From positions 62,001-126,000 of the forward strand of contig JAIEMV010000006.1 in NCBI GenBank assembly GCA_019751875.1: a DNA stretch of 64,000 bases, written 5' to 3'. A program made the position numbers and the translations under genes. The notes under the pieces were generated by a model. That model did no database searches and was not told the DNA's origin. It saw only the letters and a list, made by a program, of their open reading frames with translations. Below are positions 54,851-64,000 of the stretch, in pieces (the stretch's first letter is position 1; each line of letters starts with the position of its first letter). The stretch is from Hyphomicrobium sp. (GTDB lineage: Bacteria > Pseudomonadota > Alphaproteobacteria > Rhizobiales > Hyphomicrobiaceae).

Positions 54851-55894
54851 ATGGTGGAACCTCGGACGCTGGCGCTCGACGCCATGGGCGGTGACCATGG
54901 TCCGGAAGTTGTAATCCCTGGGGCTGCGATATCCCTCGTGCGGCACCCGCAACTCTCCTTCATCTTCTTCGGTGACGAAGCACGCATAGCACCGATCCTC
55001 GATCAACATTCAGCCCTTAAGGCACGGTCTCGCGTCGTGCACACCGCACTTACAGTCAGCATGAACGATAAACCGAGCCAGGCGCTCCGCCGCGGCAAGG
55101 GATCGAGCATGTGGCTCGCGCTGGAAGCGGTGAAAACCGGCGAGGCGCAGGCGGCCGTTTCCGCCGGGAATACGGGGGCGTTGATGGCTATGGCACGGCT
55201 CATCCTGCGGCCCATGGCCGGGATCGAGAGACCGGCGATTGCGGCACTGTGGCCGACGGTGAAATCCGAATGCATCGTGCTCGATGTCGGCGCCAACATT
55301 GGAGCATCGGGGCAGCAGCTCTCGGAATTCGCGCTGATGGGCGCTGCGATGGCGCGGGCGCTGTTCCATGTCGAGCGCCCAAGTGTGGGCCTGCTCAACG
55401 TTGGCGTCGAGGAGATCAAGGGCGGTGAGGAGGTCAAGGACGCGCATGCGATCCTGAAGGGAACAGACCTGCCGCTTGACTACCGCGGTTACATCGAAGG
55501 CGACGAGATCGGCCAAGGCAAGGTCGACGTGGTGGTGGTGGAAGGCTTTGCCGGAAACATCGCTTTGAAGACCGCCGAGGGAACAGCCAGGCAGATAGGA
55601 CAGTATCTCAAGGACGCCATGACGCGGTCCTGGGCATCGAAGCTTGGTGCCTACATGGCGCGCGGTGGCTTCAAAGTGTTGAAACACAAGATGGACCCGC
55701 GCCGGGTGAATGGCGGAACGTTCCTGGGCCTCAACGGTATCGCGGTGAAGAGCCACGGCGGGATTGATGCCCTGGGCTTTGCGAGCGCCGTCGATCTCGG
55801 CTACGAGATGGCCCAGAGCGGGCTCTTGGAGCGCCTCGGGAGTGATCTCGACGGCTTCCACCACACATTGGACAAGGCCGCGTCGGGGACTTGA
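54851..55894 (+). CDS. plsX: Phosphate acyltransferase PlsX
   Basis: 347 residues. [18 protein letters not shown] is the hallmark start; [29 protein letters not shown] and [15 protein letters not shown] follow. It converts acyl-ACP to acyl-phosphate for phospholipid synthesis. ATG at 54851 chosen; a TTG 9 bases upstream is possible. fabH follows. Confidence 0.95.
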   Translation: MVEPRTLALDAMGGDHGPEVVIPGAAISLVRHPQLSFIFFGDEARIAPILDQHSALKARSRVVHTALTVSMNDKPSQALRRGKGSSMWLALEAVKTGEAQAAVSAGNTGALMAMARLILRPMAGIERPAIAALWPTVKSECIVLDVGANIGASGQQLSEFALMGAAMARALFHVERPSVGLLNVGVEEIKGGEEVKDAHAILKGTDLPLDYRGYIEGDEIGQGKVDVVVVEGFAGNIALKTAEGTARQIGQYLKDAMTRSWASKLGAYMARGGFKVLKHKMDPRRVNGGTFLGLNGIAVKSHGGIDALGFASAVDLGYEMAQSGLLERLGSDLDGFHHTLDKAASGT

Positions 55895-55969
55895 TGCCCG
55901 GCGATAGCAAAACGCACCCTTTCGAGCTGTACTCGCCGAAGGGCCAGAACCTTGAGAAGAGGCACGAGC

Positions 55970-56947
55970 GTGGCAGTTATCCGATCGGTTATTCGCGGTG
56001 TGGGGGCGCATTTACCCAAGCGCGTCGTTACGAATGACGATCTCTCCAAGATCGTGGATACAAGCGATGAATGGATCGTCGAGCGCTCGGGGATTCGGTC
56101 ACGACACATCGCTGACAACGACGAATTGACGTCGGACCTGGGCATCGCGGCTGCGCGGCAGGCGCTCGTGCGGGCAGGTATCGATCCTGTCGAAATCGAT
56201 CTCGTCGTTTGCGCGACTGCGACTCCGGATAAGACATTCCCGGCTACGGCGGTGCGTATCCAGCATGGGCTGGGCATCACCAAGGGTGCAGCGTTCGATG
56301 TGCAGGCGGTTTGCTCGGGCTTCGTCTATGCCATGACAATCGCGGACAACTTCCTGAAGACAGGGCAGTTTAAGCGTGCGCTTGTGATCGGCGCGGAAAC
56401 GTTTTCGCGAATTCTCGACTGGAGCGACCGCTCGACCTGCGTTCTGTTCGGTGACGGCGCGGGCGCTGTTGTACTCGAGGCACAGCCGCAGCACGGCGGG
56501 CGGGAGGATCGGGGTATTCTGTCGACAACCATTCGGTCCGACGGCCGCTACGAAGATCTGCTCTATGTTGACGGCGGACCCGGTTCAACCAAGACCGTTG
56601 GGCATCTGCGGATGAACGGCCGTGAAGTGTTCCGGCACGCGGTGCAGAAAATTTCCGGGGTCATCGAGGAGACGCTGGTGGCGACGGGCTTTGCCGCCGA
56701 CGAAATCGATCTCTACGTGCCGCATCAAGCCAACGCCCGGATCCTGGACGGCATCGCCAAGAAGCTCGGCGTCGATCCCAACAAGATCATGATGACCCTC
56801 TCGCGGCACGGGAATACGTCTGCCGCCTCCATCCCCCTGGCGCTGGCTGCTGCCGTTGATGAGCACCGGGTCAAGGAGGGTCAACTGGTGCTCATGGAGG
56901 CCATGGGTGGCGGGTTTACCTGGGGCGCTGTGCTCGTTCGGTGGTAA
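55970..56947 (+). CDS. fabH: 3-oxoacyl-ACP synthase III
   Basis: 325 residues. Catalytic Cys in [14 protein letters not shown], His in [12 protein letters not shown] and Asn in [14 protein letters not shown]. It starts fatty acid synthesis from acetyl-CoA and malonyl-ACP. The GTG at 55970 has AGAGG about 7 bases upstream and begins [15 protein letters not shown]; a TTG 18 bases earlier is the alternative. Confidence 0.95.
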   Translation: MAVIRSVIRGVGAHLPKRVVTNDDLSKIVDTSDEWIVERSGIRSRHIADNDELTSDLGIAAARQALVRAGIDPVEIDLVVCATATPDKTFPATAVRIQHGLGITKGAAFDVQAVCSGFVYAMTIADNFLKTGQFKRALVIGAETFSRILDWSDRSTCVLFGDGAGAVVLEAQPQHGGREDRGILSTTIRSDGRYEDLLYVDGGPGSTKTVGHLRMNGREVFRHAVQKISGVIEETLVATGFAADEIDLYVPHQANARILDGIAKKLGVDPNKIMMTLSRHGNTSAASIPLALAAAVDEHRVKEGQLVLMEAMGGGFTWGAVLVRW

Positions 56948-57120
56948 ATCCGGGCTACACAAGGCGCATTTATGTTGCGTTGCGGTAAGCACGTTTCGGA
57001 TAAGTGTTTAGTTTCAGGATGTTGCGCTTCGCTCCTCGTTGACCGGTGGCGTTGCTCCCGCTAGCATTGCTCTGCACCACGGAAGAAGGGTGCTTATATT
57101 GCGGGGAGGCGCGGGTACTT

Positions 57121-57438
57121 ATGGCTGGGAAAACATTGACGCGAGCAGATCTCGCCGAGGCAGTCGTCAAAAAGGTCGGGCTACCACGCAACGAGTCGCA
57201 AGATCTTGTGGAACTCGTGTTGAGCGAAATTTCCATGAGCTTGGCTCGCGGGGACAGCGTGAAGCTGTCGTCTTTCGGCTCATTCGGGATTCGACAGAAG
57301 GGACAGCGCGTTGGCCGCAATCCCAAGACGGGCAAGGAAGTGCCGATCACACCACGCAAGGTTCTGGTCTTCCGGCCGAGCAATATCATGAAGGACCGGA
57401 TCAACTCTGGCCGCATGCGCCGCAAAGCTGCCGAATAG
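57121..57438 (+). CDS. ihfA: Integration host factor subunit alpha
   Basis: 105 residues of the HU/IHF family: [59 protein letters not shown]. It bends DNA as a heterodimer with IhfB. Relevant to this window, IHF often assists sigma-54 promoters. Start at the conserved MAGKTLTR. Confidence 0.94.
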   Translation: MAGKTLTRADLAEAVVKKVGLPRNESQDLVELVLSEISMSLARGDSVKLSSFGSFGIRQKGQRVGRNPKTGKEVPITPRKVLVFRPSNIMKDRINSGRMRRKAAE

Positions 57439-57685
57439 CGGCTTTTATCTCGATAACGGTCTCGGTTATTCCTGATGCTTCCCGCGCGGATTGGCTCCGT
57501 GCATGACTTATTGCGACCTTCTGAGAAGCCATCGCAAACGCTGCGCTATATGGTGGTTGTCCACATCACCGACAAAGTTGCCCTCAAACACTGCGGACGA
57601 GATGGCGCGCGCGCGCTATGATGCGCGACGACAGTGTTGCTGCCTCCGACTGCAGTATCAATCAACGTGAAGAGGGACCGTCTCC

Positions 57686-58222
57686 ATGGCGAAAGCGGCC
57701 GAAGCCTTCCGGACGATCAGCGAAGTTGCGGCGGACCTAGACGTGCCCAAGCACGTCTTGCGCTTCTGGGAGGCGAAGTTTCCGCAGATCCGTCCGATGA
57801 AGCGCGGTGGTGGCCGGCGGTATTACCGCCCAGAAGATTTGGAGCTGTTGAAAGGCATTCGCCGTCTGCTTCATGCAGAGGGCTACACAATTAAGGGCGT
57901 GCAAAAAATCCTGCGAGAACAGGGCGTCGATCAGGTGAAGGCCTACGCGCACGTGGCCAGTGCCGACAAGGCGAGCGCGCGTGGCCGGGCCGGAAAGACC
58001 GATGGCGTCGGACGCGCACCCGACGTCCCCAAAATCATTGCGAAGGCAAACCTTAAGGGCGCGCGTGGGGCCTCCGACCGTCCGATCGCTGCCTCCGTCA
58101 GTCTCGAGAGTTTGCTGCAGAGCACAATCATCGAATTGGAGGCTTGCCGTAGGCTCCTTCTGGACGAAGAGCTTGTGGCGGCGACTTCACCGGCTCAATT
58201 GACCCGCGCCCGGCAAGGTTGA
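57686..58222 (+). CDS. MerR-family transcriptional regulator
   Basis: 178 residues. The N-terminal winged helix ([47 protein letters not shown]) is MerR-like; the rest is basic and variable, with a C-terminal helix. It lies downstream of ihfA as in most alphaproteobacteria. No metal-binding cysteines are seen. Its stop overlaps the next start (TTGA). Confidence 0.9.
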   Translation: MAKAAEAFRTISEVAADLDVPKHVLRFWEAKFPQIRPMKRGGGRRYYRPEDLELLKGIRRLLHAEGYTIKGVQKILREQGVDQVKAYAHVASADKASARGRAGKTDGVGRAPDVPKIIAKANLKGARGASDRPIAASVSLESLLQSTIIELEACRRLLLDEELVAATSPAQLTRARQG

Positions 58223-59025
58223 GAGAGGTGGTGTTATCCGCCATTTCGGGGTCGAGCGGAGCAGAGTTCCTTCTTGGCACTGCGAGCGACGAAGCAATTG
58301 AGCTGTGGCTCATCGATCTGGACACTCTTGGTGAACCGCTGGCCGAACGTGAGGCGCAGGATCCCTATTGCCCTCCAGGGGAAATCGATGCTCTTGACGC
58401 TTCGCGGAAAGTAGCGCGGATGGCGTTGCGCAGACTTCTTGCACGGAGTTTCGGACGATCTCTGTCGGCTCAGCCGTTCCAGCCGGGGCCACACGGAAAA
58501 CCTAAGCTTTTGGGCCTCGCCGGCGATTTCAATGTCTCGCATACTTTTTTAGGATCGCCATCGAGCAGCGGCGCGGAAGCAAAGGCCGTCGCTCTCATCG
58601 GTCTTGGGAGGGTGGCGTCGATCGGGGTCGATATCGAGCCTCTCAGAGCCGTGCGCATGGACGATCGTCGTCGCGCTGCCATCATATCTGCGGGGCAGTC
58701 CGTTGCCGACGGTGCGCCACTGCCCAACAACGAAGAGAGTGCGGTCATCCAAGCTTGGGCACGACTTGAGGCTTGGGGGAAAGCGAACGGTCGCGGGATC
58801 GGACGGACTCTGTCCCACTTCGGCATCTGGGGGCGCGGTGGAGCGAGTGCTGGTGACTGCGTGCAGAGCCAAGGCGACGAGGTCATCGTTCACGATATCG
58901 CAGCGGCGCCGGGTCTGTTGGCAGCTGTGGCCCTGCCTCGCGGTGTGAGGCCGCCCATCGTTAGGGCTCTGCCTCTCGATCCGGCCGCTCTGGACGAGAT
59001 ATTCGCCCATCCTGCAAAGGTTTGA
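58219..59025 (+). CDS. 4'-phosphopantetheinyl transferase-like protein
   Basis: 268 residues. PPTase motifs are recognisable though divergent: [17 protein letters not shown], then IGVDIEPL (metal-binding Asp/Glu), then the W-x2-LEA-x2-KA motif [14 protein letters not shown]. It would transfer phosphopantetheine to carrier proteins. Start is uncertain: TTG at 58219 overlapping merR, or GTG at 58228/58231. It precedes tRNA-Pro. Confidence 0.78.
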   Translation: MREVVLSAISGSSGAEFLLGTASDEAIELWLIDLDTLGEPLAEREAQDPYCPPGEIDALDASRKVARMALRRLLARSFGRSLSAQPFQPGPHGKPKLLGLAGDFNVSHTFLGSPSSSGAEAKAVALIGLGRVASIGVDIEPLRAVRMDDRRRAAIISAGQSVADGAPLPNNEESAVIQAWARLEAWGKANGRGIGRTLSHFGIWGRGGASAGDCVQSQGDEVIVHDIAAAPGLLAAVALPRGVRPPIVRALPLDPAALDEIFAHPAKV

Positions 59026-59071
59026 ATTCGGGCGTTGACCTTGCCCCAAGGGCGGGGCAAAAGGGCCGCAT

Positions 59072-59149
59072 CGGAGCGTAGCGCAGCCTGGTTAGCGCAC
59101 CAGTCTGGGGGACTGGGGGTCGGAGGTTCAAATCCTCTCGCTCCGACCA
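59072..59149 (+). tRNA. tRNA-Pro (anticodon GGG)
   Basis: Complete cloverleaf: acceptor CGGAGCG / CGCTCCG, D-arm GCGCAGCCTGGTTAGCGC, anticodon arm CCAGT-CTGGGGG-ACTGG (anticodon GGG), T-arm GGAGGTTCAAATCCTCT, encoded ACCA end. Decayed mobile DNA begins just after it, so it is a likely integration site. Confidence 0.95.
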
Positions 59150-59421
59150 ATTAAATCAAAGACTTAAGCCGCCTCCATCATGCGAAAAATTCTCGGGGGA
59201 CGTCTGGGGGACGTAAAGTTCCCGCGTCGCGCTGCGCACGCTTGGCGCAGTATGTTCGTCCCCCGCGCCGGCTGAGACGTCCGGGCGAGACCCGCGTCGC
59301 TGAAATCTGAGGGCTTCCAACCCGTTTTCGAAGGGGACCTCCCCCATCAAACCCTTCTGGGGGCATCGAGGCGAAAGGCTTCGATGGTCGAGGCCGCCCG
59401 TATCGGAAAGGGACCAGCCTC
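59150..59421. other. Gene-free stretch after tRNA-Pro
   Basis: No recognisable gene. Short open frames on the minus strand have no ribosome-binding site. No second copy of the tRNA 3' end was seen within the window. Confidence 0.35.
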
Positions 59422-59592
59422 ATGCTCATCATCTCACGCGACCGCGCCGCCCGCTCGTCGCAGCGCGAACTTCATACGGCGCTCAAACGACTGTTCAACG
59501 ACCGCTCACAATTGCAGGATCTCACTCAACAGCGCCTGTGCGAATCTTCCATCACCCATGTGAAGCAGGCCTTGGCCAAGCCGCGGCTGTAA
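59422..59592 (+). CDS. Small hypothetical protein (56 residues)
   Basis: 56 codons, MLIISRDRAARSSQRELHTA at the start, basic and helical, with AAGGGA 9 bases before the ATG. It is unrecognised and lies in the decayed region, so it may be a remnant. Confidence 0.4.
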   Translation: MLIISRDRAARSSQRELHTALKRLFNDRSQLQDLTQQRLCESSITHVKQALAKPRL

Positions 59593-59894
59593 GCGGATAC
59601 TCAAGAGGAGAGGGTTTGGGTCCAGGTGTTGACCCGGCGTTCGGACCGTGGAACCGGCTCGCGTTTACGCCGCCGGTCGGGGCCGAAGAAACCCGGTGCG
59701 TTCACTAACGGTCGCGGGTCATCGATCATACGGAGAAGCCCGTTGCGCCAGCTTTACGGCCGAGAGGGGTTTGACGAGACCCTTCTTGGCGCCTGATCAC
59801 GGCTGGAAAGGACGACCTGCACACTGGGTATGGGCCGTGCAAAACAGGATGGGCAGAAACCTGTTCGCACATGAAGGATTGCGGATCCACGTGG
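59593..59894. other. Gene-free stretch in the decayed region
   Basis: Nothing recognisable in these 302 bp on either strand. Confidence 0.35.
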
Positions 59895-60161
59895 TCAGCG
59901 CGAGCCCTTCATTGCGCGGGGGAACAGATCGGTAATCAGGATGTCGATGTGCTGCGTAGAAGGGGTGGCGATGTTGTAGGTGGCGAGCAGGCGCTTGGCC
60001 TCGTTAATCGTGCAGGCCGATAAAACCTTTCCGACGTCAAAGCTGGGCAGCATCGCCGTCATGAGATCCGCCAACCGCAGTGCTTGCAGATTATGTGCGG
60101 CCTTGGGCGGTTGACCGGCAGGTTCAATTGTCGAGCCTCGCCTGATTTTGGCGCGCTCGCG
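59895..60161 (-). pseudogene. Open fragment of unknown protein, probably truncated
   Basis: About 88 codons stay open after a stop at 60162-60164. The reading has good protein character (ADLMTAMLPSFDVGKVLSA, AKRLLATYNIATPSTQHIDI, DLFPRAMKGSR) but no clear start; the first ATG is at 60062. It follows the 92-residue gene on the same strand. No family is recognised; it is either a short gene from 60062 or the tail of a broken one. Confidence 0.4.
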
Positions 60162-60181
60162 CTAGGCCGCATGAGCCGCTC

Positions 60182-60460
60182 TTAATGATCCAGAAGCGTT
60201 AGAATCGCATCTTGCAGCTGCGGGTCTGCGGCGAGAATCCGAGCAGAAAATCCAGACTGGCGTTCATGTCGTGTTTGCCTAGAGTCAGAGCTTTGGACTC
60301 GGCGCGCGAACTTATCGCACTTAAAAAACGTAGAGCGCAATTGAGTGGCTAAACTCTGATCGCCCCAATTCTCAGCTTCCACGGCCAGATAGGTCAGGGA
60401 ATTGAGGATGGTCAGGCGATGCGACCGTGCGACGGCAGTGGAGGCAGATGTGTGGCTCAT
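60182..60460 (-). CDS. Small hypothetical protein downstream of the luxI remnant
   Basis: 92 residues, MSHTSASTAVARSHRLTILN at the start, helical. AAGGAGG stands 6 bases before the ATG and overlaps the ancestral luxI stop (60472-60474), so it was cotranslated with luxI. It is intact though its upstream partner is broken. No family is recognised. Confidence 0.6.
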   Translation of the reverse strand: MSHTSASTAVARSHRLTILNSLTYLAVEAENWGDQSLATQLRSTFFKCDKFARRVQSSDSRQTRHERQSGFSARILAADPQLQDAILTLLDH

Positions 60461-60471
60461 GAGCTGCCTCC

Positions 60472-60980
60472 TTATGCCGCCCGTGGGAGAGCCATAGGGT
60501 CTGCGTCAAAGGAAAGAACGGTGTGATGGAGGCCCACGGTTTTTCGACATGCTCCAGAACGGCCGGCGTGATCCGCAGATCACCGGCAATCTTCTTGTGG
60601 CCTTCAGCGCTGCGATGAATCTCGCCGAGCCACGCCACATTCCAGCCTGACCGGATAAAAATGTTCCGCCAATAGGCCGGGAACATCACGCCAATGATGC
60701 TTTGAATTTCGTTGGTCAAAGCGGATTCGAGATGGCCGACCACGATCTCCTGCACGATGCGTTGGCGCTGCGCGGGCGACAGATTTGAATCCACATAAAA
60801 GCGGCTGCCTTCCCAGACTTGGGGGCCGCGTAGGAGGGGGGCTTTGCTGACCAGATGCGGGAAAGCTTCTTGCAGCATATAGGGCCGGTCGGTGGCATAG
60901 AGGCGCGCGCATCTTAAATGCGTTGCCGTCGGCATCGCTTTTGACGAGAAAGTAGGCTGCCGGGTTGTCGCAGCATTCGC
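60472..60980 (-). pseudogene. Acyl-homoserine-lactone synthase (luxI-type) pseudogene
   Basis: Reading on the minus strand gives PAAYFLVKSDADGNAF, then (other frame) ARLYATDRPYML, VWEGSRFYVDSNLSPAQR, HLESALTNEIQSIIGVM and IRSGWNVAWLGE, all LuxI-family. Two frameshifts are needed: one near 60910 in a CG run, one near 60540-60544 in a run of five T. After the second the frame ends TVGLHHTVLSFDADP ... RAA with a stop at 60472. About the first 60-70 residues are missing, cut off beside the transposase remnant. It cannot make a working synthase as sequenced. Confidence 0.75.
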
Positions 60981-61363
60981 ATTACCGCTACCACAGCATC
61001 GCGATCTTTTCCGGGCGTGACGGGTTCAGTATGAGTTTTGGCCGGGCTCTGCGCCTGTGGCGACAGGCGAAGCTCCAGGTGCCGAAGAAGCGACCGAGTA
61101 AGCGCATTGCGAGCGACCCGCCAAGGCCGAAAACGCCCACAGGCGCGAACCAGGTAGGCGCACCGATGTGTCTTCGTTCCGATAACGGGCCAGAGTTCGT
61201 CTCCCGTGCGCTCCTCAAATGGATCGACGGGCACGGCATCGAAACGGCATTGATCGAGATGCGGCTGTATTCGAGCTTAGGCTACCTGACGCCGGCCGCC
61301 TTCGCGGCGAAAATCATGAACGCAGCCATCGCCGGCGTAACGGAGCAACCGCTGTGGCTCTAG
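60981..61363 (+). pseudogene. IS3-family transposase (OrfB) remnant with internal deletions
   Basis: The reading joins three pieces of an IS3-type OrfB: FGRALRLWRQAKLQVPKKRP ... PTGANQV, then CLRSDNGPEFVSRALLKWID ... ETALIE (part of the DDE integrase core, second Asp), then YSSLGYLTPAAFAAK (C-terminus). Family members have about 100 and 40 more residues at the two joints, including the catalytic first Asp and the Glu. It is an internally deleted, dead insertion sequence. Confidence 0.78.
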
Positions 61364-61573
61364 GGAGCCTTCGCGCTCCGCTCCGTCACATCGAATTCCC
61401 GCCAGGGGCAGGTCGAAGCCCAAGCAACGAGGCTGATCTCTCAAGCTAAGCGTAGTCCGAAGTTGAACAGGTCAAGTTCACCCGGGCGATGCCTGGCGAT
61501 CGTGGTCGCGCGGCGTCTCCCATCCGACGACGTCTAACTTAAACCCTGGTATCTTCAGGCCACACCAAAAGAC

Positions 61574-61924
61574 GATGACGTGGATTGCGAGCTGGCCTTC
61601 CGCCGCGCCCAGGTTGAGCTCGTGAAATTCCAGAAGCACGTCATCAAGCACGGGCAGAAGGTTCTCTTGATCTTAGACGGGCGCGACGCTGCCGGCAAGG
61701 ACGGAACGATCAGCCGAATTGTCGAGCATCTGAGCCCGCGCGAGACGCGTGTCGTTGCGCTGGGGGCGCCTTCCGACCGCGATCGCTAGGCCTGGTATCA
61801 GCAGCGTTACGTTGAGCATTCTCCGATCGCCGGCGGGATTGTTTTCCTTAATCGCAGGCGGTACAATTCCGCTGGCGTTGAGCGCGTGATGGTTTTTTGC
61901 ACCGAACAATGTGTTCGCCTGTGA
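61574..61924 (+). pseudogene. Polyphosphate kinase 2 (ppk2) pseudogene
   Basis: LVKFQKHVIKHGQKVLLILD and GRDAAGKDGTISRIVEHLSP give the PPK2 Walker A region, followed by SPRETRVVALGAPSDRDR. A TAG then stops the frame where the family has Thr, but similarity continues in the same frame (AWYQQRYVEHSP, NRRRYNSAGVERVMVFCT). The Walker B-like NRSWYN reads NRRRYN. The gene ends early, and the normal protein is over 250 residues. No start with a ribosome-binding site. Confidence 0.8.
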
Positions 61925-62006
61925 CGCCAGATCAAAGATCCGGCTCGAGCCCTGATGTACACTTAATTGAGGCTGCTGCGCGCACCTAGATTGGAAGAGG
62001 GGGGGC

Positions 62007-63008
62007 ATGAACCCATTTAACGATCGACGAGTGCTCGGAATCGGTCTCGCCGTTCTCGCTCTTGGGCTAGCAACGTGGAGCGGACTGTCTGGCTTTCGAT
62101 CCGATGACAGCGGCGTTATCGTCCTGCAGGGCAACGTCGACGTTCGCCAGGTCAATCTGGGGTTCAAGGTCGGTGGTCGAATAGCTGATATGAAGGTCGA
62201 CGAGGGCGATCGGGTCGACGCCGGCAAGATCGTTGCCTCGCTCGATAAATCCTACTTCGCCGACGACGTGCGCCTGGCGCGTGCACGGGTTGCTGCCCAG
62301 GCCGCCATCGTCGCCCGGCTCGAGAACGGCACCCGCCCTGAGGAAATCGCCCAAGCACGTGCCGTCGTCGCCGAGCGCGAGGCCACCGTCGCGCTTGCCG
62401 AAGCGACGCTGAATCGACAACAGGACCTCGCGGGTCGTGGCGTTTCCCCCCATCAGCGGCACGATGAGGCGACTGCTGCGTCCGAGCAGGCGCGGGCGGC
62501 GCTTCAGTCAGCGCAGGAAACCCTAAAGCTTGCGGAGATCGGACCGCGACGCGAGGACATCGAAGCAACCAAGGCACAGCTGGAGGCCGAGAATGCGGCG
62601 CTCGCACAGGCGGAACGAAGGTTGACCGACGCCGATTTGATTACTCCGGGCGAGGGTGTGGTGCTGACGCGCGTCCGGGAGCCTGGTGCCATCGTCGGCG
62701 CAGGCGAGACGGTCTATGCCGTGACTATCACCGCACCCGTGTGGGTGCGCACCTATGTCGCCGAGCCCGACCTCGGACGTGTCCGGCCCGGCATGTCTGT
62801 TGAGGTGCGAACGGACGGGGGCAAGACCTACCGCGGGCAGATCGGCTTCATCTCGCCAGTCGCCGAGTTCACGCCGAAGTCGGTCGAAACCAAGGAGCTA
62901 CGTACGAGCCTCGTCTACCGGCTCCGTATTGTGGTCGACGGAGAAACGGCTGGACTTCTGCAAGGAATGCCGGTCACAGCGCTTGTGAAGAATGGGAAGG
63001 AAAACTGA
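62007..63008 (+). CDS. HlyD-family membrane fusion protein (YbhG-like)
   Basis: 333 residues. An N-terminal hydrophobic anchor (LGIGLAVLALGLATWSGLSG), then a lipoyl-like half (VNLGFKVGGRIADMKVDEGD), a long alpha-helical hairpin of about 140 residues (coiled coil, EIAQARAVVAEREATVALAE) and a barrel domain (GAIVGAGETVYAVTI). It links an inner-membrane exporter to the outer membrane. A run of G (GGGGGGG) precedes the ATG. The ABC ATPase gene follows 3 bp on. Confidence 0.87.
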   Translation: MNPFNDRRVLGIGLAVLALGLATWSGLSGFRSDDSGVIVLQGNVDVRQVNLGFKVGGRIADMKVDEGDRVDAGKIVASLDKSYFADDVRLARARVAAQAAIVARLENGTRPEEIAQARAVVAEREATVALAEATLNRQQDLAGRGVSPHQRHDEATAASEQARAALQSAQETLKLAEIGPRREDIEATKAQLEAENAALAQAERRLTDADLITPGEGVVLTRVREPGAIVGAGETVYAVTITAPVWVRTYVAEPDLGRVRPGMSVEVRTDGGKTYRGQIGFISPVAEFTPKSVETKELRTSLVYRLRIVVDGETAGLLQGMPVTALVKNGKEN

Positions 63009-63011
63009 GCC

Positions 63012-64000
63012 ATGAGCGAGGCACTCGTCCAGTTCGATCAGATCGTGAAACGGTTCGATGGCACGCCCCATCCGGCGGTGGCCGAAATCACGACTACGAT
63101 CATGAGTGGAGGGATCACGGGGCTCGCTGGCCCGGACGGTGCTGGCAAGACGACGCTGCTTCGCCTGATCCTGGGTCTACTCAAAGCAGATTCGGGCGCG
63201 CTCAGAGTCTGCGGCCGCGACCCCGTTTCGGAGGCTTCCGCAGTGCGTGATCTCGTGGCCTACATGCCGCAGCGGTTCGGCCTCTATGAGGATCTGACGG
63301 TCCTCGAGAACCTGACGCTTTATGCGGACCTGCGTGCAGTCATCGGTGAAGAACGGCGCACGGCCTTCGAGCGCTTGCTTGCCTTCACGAGCCTCGCACC
63401 TTTCACAAGCCGCCTCGCGGGTGCGCTGTCTGGAGGCATGAAGCAGAAGCTTGGACTGGCCTGCGCACTCATTCGGACTCCGCGTCTGCTGCTCCTCGAC
63501 GAGCCGAGCGCTGGCGTCGATCCAGTCTCGCGCCGCGAGCTCTGGCGCATGGTCCAAACTCTCACCGGTGAAGGCCTTGGCGTGGTCTGGAGCACGGCTT
63601 ATCTCGACGAAGCGGAGCGATGCGAGCGGGTGCTCCTGATGAATGACGGCAAGTTGATCTACGAAGGCTCGCCTTCAGGGCTCACAAACCGCATGGTCGG
63701 GCGTAGCTTTCACGTCCGCAATGCGGGAGAGGGGCGCCGGGGGGTTCTCGCCTCCGCCGCCAAGATGCCCGGTGTCATTGACGGCGTTATCCAGGGCGCA
63801 AACGTCCGCATCGTCATGGCGGCAGGAGCGACACCTCTTTCGGCTGAAGACTTCAAAGGCGTGTCGCACGTCGAGGTCACCTCAGTGCCGCCCCGCTTCG
63901 AGGATGCGTTCGTTAGTCTACTTGGCAGCGCCACCCCTGCCGTGTCTCGCCTCGCCGCAGGGGCGGTTCGCGCGAAGCTGGACGCAGGCCCCGTAGTCGA
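63012..64000 (+). CDS. ABC transporter ATP-binding protein (YbhF-like), runs off right edge
   Basis: 329 codons are present and open to the end of the window. Walker A GPDGAGKTT, signature ALSGGMKQKLGLA, Walker B LLLLDEPSAGVD, switch region WSTAYLDEAE. It matches the first nucleotide-binding domain of YbhF-type proteins, which fuse two such domains; the second would be outside. With the fusion protein before it and presumably two YbhS/YbhR permeases after, it forms a multidrug-type exporter. Confidence 0.87.
   Translation, partial: MSEALVQFDQIVKRFDGTPHPAVAEITTTIMSGGITGLAGPDGAGKTTLLRLILGLLKADSGALRVCGRDPVSEASAVRDLVAYMPQRFGLYEDLTVLENLTLYADLRAVIGEERRTAFERLLAFTSLAPFTSRLAGALSGGMKQKLGLACALIRTPRLLLLDEPSAGVDPVSRRELWRMVQTLTGEGLGVVWSTAYLDEAERCERVLLMNDGKLIYEGSPSGLTNRMVGRSFHVRNAGEGRRGVLASAAKMPGVIDGVIQGANVRIVMAAGATPLSAEDFKGVSHVEVTSVPPRFEDAFVSLLGSATPAVSRLAAGAVRAKLDAGPVV

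Overview
The window is high-GC DNA from an alphaproteobacterium, most likely a facultative methylotroph of the Hyphomicrobiales (Hyphomicrobium-like). This is inferred from gene content: a two-subunit tungsten-type formate dehydrogenase, crotonyl-CoA carboxylase/reductase (ethylmalonyl-CoA pathway), PHA synthase, and the bamE / yceD-plsX-fabH-ihfA-merR core block.

Layout. (1) 1-10.4 kb is a tungsten/formate locus. It holds a partial tungsten aldehyde:ferredoxin oxidoreductase and its ferredoxin-like subunit (minus strand), tupBCA tungstate uptake (plus), then fdh1B-fdh1A-fdhD-mobA-mobB (minus): metal import, bis-MGD maturation, sulfuration and the enzymes that use the cofactor. (2) 10.7-18.6 kb is carbon metabolism: a stand-alone AICAR-transformylase-like protein, a CBS-domain protein, phaC, the bicarbonate transporter sbtA with its PII-like sbtB, a LysR regulator and ccr. 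(3) 19.2-31.2 kb is one long minus-strand operon for guanidine use: periplasmic binding protein, Fe(II)/2-oxoglutarate dioxygenase, an unrecognised protein, ABC permease and ATPase, two DUF1989 proteins (carboxyguanidine deiminase type), a biotin-dependent urea/guanidine carboxylase and allophanate hydrolase. A ykkC/guanidine-I riboswitch and a near-consensus sigma-54 promoter precede it, so it is probably both nitrogen- and guanidine-controlled. This is the most interesting system here. The dioxygenase and the unknown protein suggest that substituted guanidines are also processed.

(4) 31.3-46.7 kb is mixed housekeeping and accessory: DUF779, isochorismatase-like hydrolase, APC permease, an exported methyltransferase, a decayed molybdopterin-oxidoreductase fragment, a fatty acid hydroxylase, aldehyde dehydrogenase, trmFO, cyanide-insensitive cydAB, a DUF2157/GDYXXLXY pair and RidA. 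(5) 46.9-59.15 kb is mostly core: proton-pumping pyrophosphatase, KefB-type antiporter, bamE, a cytochrome bc1 chaperone, yceD-plsX-fabH, ihfA, merR, a phosphopantetheinyl transferase and tRNA-Pro(GGG).

(6) From the tRNA to about 62 kb the DNA is decayed: luxI remnant with two frameshifts, internally deleted IS3-family transposase, ppk2 pseudogene. This fits an old island at the tRNA. A membrane-fusion protein and an ABC ATPase of the YbhG/YbhF export type follow and run off the right edge.
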